15,714 nucleotides of DNA, taken from CAYUYM01 sp964449305. Its GTDB lineage: Bacteria > Bacteroidota > Ignavibacteria > SZUA-365 > CAYQST01. The notes below the pieces were generated by a model. It had not been told where the DNA came from and did no database searches. It saw only the letters and a program-made list of their open reading frames with translations. Below are positions 1-5,304 of this stretch, one piece after another (positions within the stretch are counted from its first letter, which is position 1; each line of letters begins with the position of its first letter). The stretch covers positions 1-15,714 of the forward strand of contig CAYUYM010000074.1 of the NCBI GenBank assembly GCA_964449305.1, written 5' to 3'. A program made the translations under genes and the position numbers.

Positions 1-38
1 GTTGAGTCATCGGTTCCGTTTTCGATCATCATGAGCAT
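1..38 (-). CDS. possible 5' end of a gene leaving the window
   Basis: On the minus strand an ATG at 38-36 opens a frame that stays open to the window edge, beginning MLMMIENGTDDS. A GAGG stretch lies about 9 nt upstream of this ATG, which could serve as a ribosome binding site; two more ATGs follow within four codons, so the exact start is unclear. Only about 12 residues are visible and no family can be recognised. It may equally be a chance frame. It reads in the same direction as the downstream end of the M15 peptidase gene but is separated from it by roughly 500 nt of repeat-bearing DNA, so it would need its own promoter. Confidence 0.25.
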   Translation of the reverse strand, partial: MLMMIENGTDDS

Positions 39-168
39 GGGTGTCTGCCTCTGGTGATTGAACGTTTTGCACCGGGAAAGCCTGGAATGCGTGCACTTCG
101 ATTGATCGAGTGGCTGAAGGGCGCGTGAAAGACAACATGCAGAATCGTTTCATCTGCAGTCCATTCGT

Positions 169-232
169 GTCCTTCCGTCATTCCCGCGAATGTGGGAATC
201 CACGCCCCGTCCTTCCGCGGCAGCCCAACCTG
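169..232. repeat. REP-like element, copy A (dRS3-like core)
   Basis: This 64-nt element matches copy B at 454-517 with 6 differences counted by eye (about 91% identity). Its core at 180-199 is ATTCCC, 8 nt, GGGAAT, which folds into a stem with one G-T wobble. The ATTCCC-N8-GGGAAT architecture is the one described for the Neisseria dRS3 element and for many unrelated genomes with similar intergenic palindromes. It lies outside any gene. The flank after the core (ending CAGCCCAACCTG) is also conserved, so the repeat unit is longer than the palindrome. Confidence 0.75.
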
Positions 233-409
233 CCAACCTGATACCATGTTGCTGTGAACATTCAACATCCATGCTCAACCCCATGATTCAACGCTGTAAC
301 CTCCCACTCTGCAAAGATAACAGTCCTCGTCTCTGCGCAACAGGTGGGGAATACTTATGGCCCTACTTGGAGAATATGATGAACCCTGGACACCGAAGGC
401 CGGACATGG

Positions 410-429
410 ATGCCCGCCTGCGCGGGCAT
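410..429. repeat. GC-rich intergenic palindrome
   Basis: ATGCCCGC at 410-417 and GCGGGCAT at 422-429 form a perfect 8-bp inverted repeat around a 4-nt loop. Sequences of this kind, translating as RHARAGGHP in one frame, are a common class of interspersed bacterial palindrome that often sits next to the ATTCCC-type. It lies about 25 nt before REP copy B. No U-tract follows on either strand, so it is not a classical intrinsic terminator. Confidence 0.6.
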
Positions 430-453
430 GACAACGGAGGGGCGGCTGCGCGC

Positions 454-517
454 GTCCTTCCGTCATTCCCGCGGATGCGGGAATCCACGCCCCATCCCTC
501 CGCGGTAGCCCAACTTG
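454..517. repeat. REP-like element, copy B (dRS3-like core)
   Basis: Second copy of the 64-nt element. The core at 465-484 is a perfect hairpin: ATTCCCGC (465-472), loop GGAT, GCGGGAAT (477-484). It lies 33 nt downstream of the M15 peptidase stop on that gene's transcript, so its hairpin may also stabilise or end the mRNA, as REP elements often do. There is no T-tract, so intrinsic termination is not supported. Confidence 0.75.
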
Positions 518-549
518 AATACTCAACGACCGTCGCTCGCAGCGTCGGC

Positions 550-1455
550 TCACCCACCCGCCAGGATCTCCGGCCGGTACTCGAAATGCATGGTGTCGTA
601 GTGATACCATCGACCACCCCAGACGAAGCCGTGCCGTTCAAAGATCTCAACCACCTCCTTCGGGAGGCGGTTCCTGTAGGGAATGCTCACCGCGTCCTTC
701 TTCCCGGCCCACAACCAGTAATCCGAGTACTTCGTGTTGATGTCGATGGCGATGCCGAAGGAGTGTGCGGAGAGGCGCTCCGCCGTTCCACGCACGGCGC
801 GCCAGTTGAAGGTCCCCGCCGTGGGCATGCAATAGGTGATGAAGCTGTCCGGCAGGGCGTCGAGCTCGGCAGAGACGGCCTCCAGCGCCTTTGCGGCGCC
901 GTTCACGGAGGTGAAGCGCACCGAGCCGCCTCCGTGCCTCGGCAGCCAGGCCACGGTCACGAGACGGCCCCTCACCTCGGCCGCGCTGGAACCGTATATC
1001 TTCTTGTACATCAGAACGCAGCGCATGCGGCCGGGGTCCGTGTTCCGCGCCGGCGGCGTCGGATCCGCGCCTGCGGGATACCGAAAGGCGAACTGGTCGG
1101 CGATGCTGGTGTTGTCGAGGAAGCCCTCGAACTGCGCCGGTGTCATGGCGGCGAAATCGCGCGGCGTGGTGGCGAGCCCGAGCGGCATGGTGCTGCCGTC
1201 GTGCCAGAACACCGTGGTGGCGTTCACCGAATCAATGAAGCCGGGGAAGGCCCGCGTCAATGCCGCCGCCACACGCTTCTGCTCCGACGGGGCCCCGGAC
1301 GAAGCAGGGGCTGGTGAAGCTCCGCCCGGGCTGTGTTGTGCCTCGCCGGAATCGCGTCCACAGGCAAGGCCTGTGACAATGAGCACCGCTCCGACAAGCG
1401 CCGGTGCGCTCCAACGGATGCGGTGATGGGACGTGCTGCCTATGCTACTTTTCAT
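550..1455 (-). CDS. M15 family peptidoglycan peptidase, lipoprotein
   Basis: A 301-residue secreted metallopeptidase of the M15 (VanY/CwlK-like) group, which cleaves D-Ala-containing or L-Ala-D-Glu bonds in peptidoglycan stem peptides. The zinc-site motifs are visible: SAHSFGIAIDIN at 229-240 (His231, Asp238) and YDTMHFE at 286-292 (Asp287, His290). The N-terminus (residues 12-32) is a basic then hydrophobic segment ending in TGLAC, a relaxed lipobox with Cys32, followed by a Ser/Pro/Gly-rich linker, so it is probably an envelope-anchored lipoprotein. The catalytic part occupies the C-terminal ~110 residues; the 50-200 stretch is long for the family and could help recognise substrate. The ATG at 1455 has a modest AGG upstream and overlaps the end of the YARHG gene, which suggests coupled translation. 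DD-carboxypeptidase and LD/endopeptidase specificity cannot be told apart here. Confidence 0.87.
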   Translation of the reverse strand: MKSSIGSTSHHRIRWSAPALVGAVLIVTGLACGRDSGEAQHSPGGASPAPASSGAPSEQKRVAAALTRAFPGFIDSVNATTVFWHDGSTMPLGLATTPRDFAAMTPAQFEGFLDNTSIADQFAFRYPAGADPTPPARNTDPGRMRCVLMYKKIYGSSAAEVRGRLVTVAWLPRHGGGSVRFTSVNGAAKALEAVSAELDALPDSFITYCMPTAGTFNWRAVRGTAERLSAHSFGIAIDINTKYSDYWLWAGKKDAVSIPYRNRLPKEVVEIFERHGFVWGGRWYHYDTMHFEYRPEILAGG

Positions 1456-1766
1456 ATCGCCTGATGAGTTCGATGTTCCGCCTCTCCGTGTCTGTCAGCA
1501 GATGATCCACGTTGGTGAGGCGTGGCACATACCATCGCTGGTTGCCGAAGTAGTTCTTTTGTCTCCTTCTTCTTGAAGATGAATCCGTGCCGCGGGTAGA
1601 TCTCGTTGCGCATGATGCGCAGCTCCGCCAGCGGAAGTCGATCCACATCCGAAGTGGTCAACTGCCGTGTGGATGCCTGTGGGTACTTCCCCGGCACCGT
1701 CTGTGCCTGGGCGATGAACGTGAATGCGCATGCGAGTATGACGACAAGCAGCGGCAATGCTTTCAT
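1445..1766 (-). pseudogene. small secreted YARHG-domain protein, frameshifted
   Basis: A small exported protein carrying a YARHG domain, an extracellular module of unknown function often found on secreted or membrane proteins. The start at 1766 is set by a strong GGAGGAG ribosome binding site 4-7 nt upstream and is followed by a signal peptide (MKALPLLVVILACAFTFIAQAQ). The first half, with RNEIYPRHGFIFKKKETK, matches the domain signature. The conserved second half (NYFGNQRWY then LTDTERRNIELIRRYEK) lies one base out of frame. Deleting one base from the A4 run on the coding strand (TTTT at 1557-1560 on the plus strand) restores a continuous 106-residue domain ending at the TAG at 1447-1445. 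Unshifted, translation ends at a TGA (1454-1452) overlapping the M15 start as ATGA. A homopolymer sequencing error, a true mutation and programmed +1 shifting are all possible. Confidence 0.8.
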
Positions 1767-1847
1767 GCTTCTCCTCCGAATCCTGATGGTTGTTGAGCAC
1801 TGGTGCAGGATCCTGGTCCGGTTGTCCATCGGTTGCGGTTGCGCATT

Positions 1848-1867
1848 CGCTCATGGATGCATGAGCG
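1848..1867. promoter_or_regulatory. perfect 8-bp inverted repeat upstream of YARHG gene
   Basis: CGCTCATG (1848-1855), loop GATG, CATGAGCG (1860-1867). It lies in the 159-nt gap between the hydrolase stop (1926) and the YARHG start (1766). It could be a hairpin punctuating the hydrolase transcript or a dimeric regulator site for the YARHG-M15 pair. No T-tract follows on either strand, so a standard terminator is not supported. Confidence 0.4.
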
Positions 1868-1925
1868 TGTCCCACGGGGAGAAGATAGGGGCGGAACGGG
1901 GGAAATGGTGAATCTGACGGCAGCA

Positions 1926-2822
1926 TCATTTGATGTCATCGAAAAATCGGAGCACGGCATCCACTTCCGACGACCAGTAGGCATGGTCGTGTGCTCCCTT
2001 CTCATCGAGATGCAGCGTGATCAGCACATCAGGATGCGCGTGTTTCACCGCCGCATGGAAATCCTGCGACTGCGCGCAGGGCACCACACGGTCCTTCATT
2101 CCATGCCCGAGGTACATGGGCACGGTGAGCCGCGCGGCCTTGGGCAGGAGGTTCTCCTCGCCGCCCCAGCGTTCGGGGAAGCGGGCGATGGGTCCGTAGA
2201 AGCCGGTGTAGAGTCCGTTGCCCGCGAACTTCGTCTGGTCGAAATCCCCCGACAGCGAGGCGATGCCCTTGAACACCCCAGCGGCCTCGATGCCCAGCAG
2301 GGCCGCCCCGCGCCCGCCGGTTGAAAGCCCCATCACAAAGTTGCGCTGACCAGGCAGGAGAAGCTGGAGGCCCTTCTGCAGGTGGGGGATGAATGCGTTG
2401 AGCATCCAACGGCGCGTCGGGTATTTCCTCCAGTCCTTGCGCGTTTCGGTGTAGTGTTGAAGCGTGTAGTTGCTGCGCCCGAAATCCGGGATGATCAGCC
2501 AGTACCCGAGTCGGTGTGCCTTGTCGCACAACGACGTCCTTGTGCACCAGTCCGTCGCCGGCAGATTCCAGCCGTGCAACACAAGGATGGCGCCCCGAGG
2601 CGCCACCGTGGGGGCCTCGATACGGACGGGGATGGCGTTGCCCTCGAAGTCGAGGACGAGAGACGTGTCGGCGACACGCACGGAGAGATCCACCTCCCCC
2701 GTGCCGGCCGCGACCTGCGACACCTGCTGCGTCTGGTTCTTCACGTGGTGCCGGCAGGCAGATGTGCATGCGGCCGTGATGACGAGCACGGCAACCGTGG
2801 CGATGGTGATGTGTGATGTCAT
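1926..2822 (-). CDS. secreted alpha/beta hydrolase (esterase-like)
   Basis: A 298-residue alpha/beta-hydrolase-fold enzyme, probably an esterase or related acyl hydrolase acting in the envelope. The nucleophile elbow is GLSTGG (Ser167), the oxyanion strand is LVLHGWN near residue 80, the acid is in GHGMKDRVVP (Asp244), and the histidine is in KGAHDHAYW (His278 or His280). The overall order resembles the esterase D / feruloyl-esterase-like group. The start at 2822 is preferred because a GGGGA ribosome binding site lies just upstream and the protein then begins with an export signal (hydrophobic to AACTSAC, with possible lipobox Cys). A longer frame starting at 2921 would overlap the upstream gene and lacks a signal at its N-terminus. 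The start lies 35 nt after the stop of the GYF_2 gene, in the same direction, so co-transcription is likely. The substrate cannot be inferred. Confidence 0.83.
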   Translation of the reverse strand: MTSHITIATVAVLVITAACTSACRHHVKNQTQQVSQVAAGTGEVDLSVRVADTSLVLDFEGNAIPVRIEAPTVAPRGAILVLHGWNLPATDWCTRTSLCDKAHRLGYWLIIPDFGRSNYTLQHYTETRKDWRKYPTRRWMLNAFIPHLQKGLQLLLPGQRNFVMGLSTGGRGAALLGIEAAGVFKGIASLSGDFDQTKFAGNGLYTGFYGPIARFPERWGGEENLLPKAARLTVPMYLGHGMKDRVVPCAQSQDFHAAVKHAHPDVLITLHLDEKGAHDHAYWSSEVDAVLRFFDDIK

Positions 2823-2857
2823 GAGCGTCCCCGGTTCATGGTGCGTGAGATCGCGGC

Positions 2858-4108
2858 CTAGGGACCGAATGCTCGAAAATACGAAATGCACAGATCCTTC
2901 CATGTGCTGCCGGGGTTCCACTCCATGGGGATGAGACGGACAAAGCGTGTGTGCTGTCGCGGGAAGATCACCGTCTGCACGCTGTCCACGTCATCAAGCG
3001 TGATGGTGGTGGCCTGGCCCGAGGAGAACTCGAGCCGTGCGCGTGTGAGCCGGTTGTTGAGGGGATACATGTCCCCATAGTTCGGATAGTCGGGGTGATG
3101 CGATCCGTTGAGGATCTCGACGGCCGTCACGTCGGTGACGCTGGGGAACTCGATCATGATCCACGCGTCCTCACCGGAGGTGTGGGGGTCACCCGGCGTC
3201 CACCAGGTCTGCATGTCGTCGTCGGTCGCGTTCTCGGGGCGGCTCACACCGGAGGCGAAGCTGCTTGCCGTCACGCGACTCACCGGCACCGGCGTCAGGA
3301 TGCCCTGCTTCGCATCATCCTGGTCGGGCTGCGCGTCCTCCGGCGACGCCCCCGTGTTCATGGTGATGTGCATCCGCTCTTCCACGGTCGTCTCAAGGCG
3401 GGAGATGAGTTGCTGGATCTCCTCGTCATCCGCGAAGCGCCCCTTGACCTCCTCGAAGTTGTCCCCCCCTTCACCAAAGCCGTATCTCTCCATGATGTCC
3501 TTTGTGGACGTCATGAGCTCACCGATGGCCTCGAAGGCGAGGTCCGGGCGCTCGTCGATGCCGTCGAGCGACATCGCCTCCACGACGGCGATCTGATCCT
3601 CGAGCACGGCAATGACGCGCTCGCGTGGTGTGGTGGGTGCGGGCCGGCCATTGAAGAAGAGCAGCCACACGCCGATCCCGACCACGGCAAGGATCCCGGC
3701 CATCCCGAGGATGCGCAGCACGCGGCGCCCAGGCGATGCGACCACCGTGCCCGGCAGGGCGTCGAGCTCGACGAATCCCTCGGTCGCAGCCAGCTTCTGC
3801 GGCAGGGCGTCCAGGTCGTCGCCTGCATGCGGTCGCACTTCGTGCCGGACATCCGGTTTTTCCGGCGTGTCGGATGCGGATGCATCGGGCGGGACTGGCG
3901 GGGGAGTGGATGCCTCAGCGGCCTTCAGCGCGATGGCGAATTGTTCGGCGATCTCCGGAACGCTGTGCGCATCGACCCACTCCGTCATCCCGCGACGCCA
4001 GACCAGGTGCCGCTGCAAGGGGGCGTTCCGCATGCGTTCAACGAGGGCGGCGATGTCGAGCGGCCCCTCCTGTATTCCCTTCGATGCATAGTGATACAGA
4101 CTCATCAT
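2858..4108 (-). CDS. GYF_2 / transmembrane / NADase-type glycan-binding domain protein
   Basis: A 416-residue single-pass membrane protein. Residues 1-60 form a GYF_2 (DUF4339) domain, with the pattern YHYASKGIQEGPLD and LVWRRGMTEWVDA typical of that module, which binds peptides and usually sits on the cytoplasmic side. A Pro/Ala/Asp-rich linker with two LDALP strings leads to one hydrophobic helix at about 131-152. A charged, probably helical region (160-245) follows, and the C-terminus (276-414) is a discoidin-like beta-sandwich of the NADase-type glycan-binding family: ASSF, DDDMQTWWTPG, WIMIEF, NNRLTRARLEFSSG, RFVRLIP and WKDLCISYF are its usual signposts. No catalytic domain is visible, so a sensing or anchoring role is the most one can infer. 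GGAG lies about 6 nt before the ATG; a second ATG directly follows. The gene lies 92 nt after the beta-lactamase stop. Confidence 0.8.
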   Translation of the reverse strand: MMSLYHYASKGIQEGPLDIAALVERMRNAPLQRHLVWRRGMTEWVDAHSVPEIAEQFAIALKAAEASTPPPVPPDASASDTPEKPDVRHEVRPHAGDDLDALPQKLAATEGFVELDALPGTVVASPGRRVLRILGMAGILAVVGIGVWLLFFNGRPAPTTPRERVIAVLEDQIAVVEAMSLDGIDERPDLAFEAIGELMTSTKDIMERYGFGEGGDNFEEVKGRFADDEEIQQLISRLETTVEERMHITMNTGASPEDAQPDQDDAKQGILTPVPVSRVTASSFASGVSRPENATDDDMQTWWTPGDPHTSGEDAWIMIEFPSVTDVTAVEILNGSHHPDYPNYGDMYPLNNRLTRARLEFSSGQATTITLDDVDSVQTVIFPRQHTRFVRLIPMEWNPGSTWKDLCISYFRAFGP

Positions 4109-4200
4109 GAACTCCAGCTGCTGTCTTCCGGTCGGATGGTCGTTTCCTGCGAGAAATTGACCAAATATGAAGCGAAACAGCCGATAATCATCATGAATTT

Positions 4201-5103
4201 TTATTCAGGTTGGCGCTGCTCCCACACCGCACGGGCGATGTCGGCAATGACGCGTTCGTTGGCCGTGTTGTCGGCCCGGGAGTTGGACACGAAGACGGCG
4301 ATGGCGATGTGCGTTCCATCCGGCAGGGTGATGATGCCGACGTCGTTCGTCGCCGCGGTGAAGCCGGACGCATCGGTGCCGGACGAGCCGGTCTTGTGTG
4401 CCACGGGTGTTCCCTCGGGGAGCAGCCCCTTCAGGCGCATGGGGCCTGTGGCGGTGGAGGTCATCATTTCCAGCAGGAGGGCGGTGGAGGGCGGCGTCAG
4501 TGCGCGGCCGTCGGACAGGCGTGCGAGCAGCTCCACCATGGCCCGCGGTGTGCTCCAGTTGCGGTACTGCCGGGATCCATCCCGGTGCATCTCCGCCTCG
4601 GTGGAGATGATGGCGATGTCGGCCACTCCCAGCGCACGCATGTGGGCCTCCACCATGCGCGGGCCCTTCAGGAGGCGGAAGAGGATGTCGCAGCCGTTGT
4701 TGTCGGATTGTGCCACGGTGTAGCGGAGCAGGTCTCGGAGCGCGATCACGAGTGTGCCGCGCGGGTGGTCGTCACGCATGGGACTCCATGTACCAGGGAG
4801 CAGTTCGCGGCGCTGCACGCGGATCTTCTGGTCGAGCGTGAAGCGCCCGTGATCCACGGCATCGAGCACGGCAAGGGCGAGGGGGAATTTGTAGACGCTC
4901 TGCATCGGGAAGTGATCGCCGCCATTGAACGAGAGCGTGTCGCCCGTGGTGAGGTGGCGCAGGGCCACCCCCACATGCGCATCAATGGATGACGCGATGC
5001 GGTTGATACGCACGGCGAGGGAGTCGTCGAACGTGCGTGCGTTGAGCCGGGGTCCGACGAGGGTAAGCATGATGACAAGCAGGAGTGAAGCGGGACGATG
5101 CAT
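4201..5103 (-). CDS. class A beta-lactamase, subclass A2-like
   Basis: A 300-residue periplasmic serine beta-lactamase that hydrolyses beta-lactam rings through an acyl-enzyme. All class A motifs are present: SVYK with Ser69/Lys72, SDN at 133-135 in the context YTVAQSDNNGCD, the omega-loop STEAEM with Glu169 or Glu171, and HKTGSSG with Lys237. The FPMQSVYKFPLALAVLD and TEAEM contexts resemble the A2 branch (CfxA/CblA/CepA/PER-like), common on Bacteroidota chromosomes. A signal peptide covers roughly residues 1-22. The start at 5103 is chosen because the signal peptide begins there; only a weak AGG lies upstream, and an in-frame extension further upstream runs antisense through the DUF5916 gene and is not credible. 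It is divergently arranged with DUF5916 and is the first gene of a minus-strand run that ends with an M15 peptidase. No mobile element flanks it, so it is probably resident. Spectrum of activity cannot be read from sequence. Confidence 0.93.
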   Translation of the reverse strand: MHRPASLLLVIMLTLVGPRLNARTFDDSLAVRINRIASSIDAHVGVALRHLTTGDTLSFNGGDHFPMQSVYKFPLALAVLDAVDHGRFTLDQKIRVQRRELLPGTWSPMRDDHPRGTLVIALRDLLRYTVAQSDNNGCDILFRLLKGPRMVEAHMRALGVADIAIISTEAEMHRDGSRQYRNWSTPRAMVELLARLSDGRALTPPSTALLLEMMTSTATGPMRLKGLLPEGTPVAHKTGSSGTDASGFTAATNDVGIITLPDGTHIAIAVFVSNSRADNTANERVIADIARAVWEQRQPE

Positions 5104-5304
5104 GGCGGGACCTGTGGAGGAGGATGGCGGTGGCGTGCGAAACGGGTCGTGTTTCGGAATGGTAAGATACGTCCGCGCCGCATTCATGTCCAGACGCAAC
5201 CACACCGTCCTTCCGGTGAATCCCGGAAGCGAAATCCGCGTATCATTTCCGTCGCCCTGAAGAACAAGGCGAAGCCGAGCCACCGTCTGGTCCCGAGGTT
5301 GCCC
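5104..5304. promoter_or_regulatory. divergent promoter region, bla / DUF5916
   Basis: A 201-nt gap between two genes transcribed away from each other, so promoters for both must lie here or within the adjacent genes. An inverted repeat occurs within it (listed separately). Possible -10 like hexamers are TAAGAT near 5163 and TATCAT near 5241 on the plus strand and TATCTT near 5168 on the minus strand, but none has a well-spaced partner, so no promoter is called. No LysR- or BlaI-type regulator gene is adjacent. Confidence 0.5.
5210..5229. promoter_or_regulatory. 7-bp inverted repeat in the divergent gap
   Basis: CTTCCGG (5210-5216), 6-nt spacer TGAATC, CCGGAAG (5223-5229). It is a perfect dyad about 75 nt before the DUF5916 start and 107 nt before the beta-lactamase start, a position suited to an operator serving both genes, or to a 5'-UTR hairpin of the DUF5916 mRNA. 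Confidence 0.4.

Larger units (their letters stand above)
39..549. other. non-coding region with REP-like palindromes
   Basis: About 500 nt between the possible left-edge gene and the M15 peptidase stop. Frames here carry translations typical of interspersed palindromes (WIPAFAGMT- and RHARAGGHP-like strings), which mark repeat DNA and not protein. It holds two copies of a 64-nt element and a separate GC-rich palindrome, listed individually. The remaining sequence (about 233-408) shows no gene, RNA or clear promoter that I can support. Confidence 0.7.

Noticed and set aside
29..268. Short frame with WIPTFAGMTEG
   Set aside because: This is the known translation artefact of an interspersed palindrome, not a protein.
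169..517. Possible CRISPR array from the 64-nt repeats
   Set aside because: Only two diverged copies 221 nt apart; no regular spacers and no cas genes.
190..1317. 375-codon plus-strand frame across the repeats and the M15 gene
   Set aside because: It starts in REP-like repeats and continues antisense to a clear M15 peptidase; the translation is Arg/His/Gly-rich noise.
2951..4723. 590-codon plus-strand frame opposite the GYF_2 and beta-lactamase genes
   Set aside because: It spans two well-supported antisense genes and their gap, has low-complexity composition and no domain; a GC-driven shadow.
5207..5229. Degenerate third copy of the REP-like element in the divergent gap
   Set aside because: It shares only about 10 nt (CGTCCTTCCG) with the element and lacks the ATTCCC/GGGAAT core.
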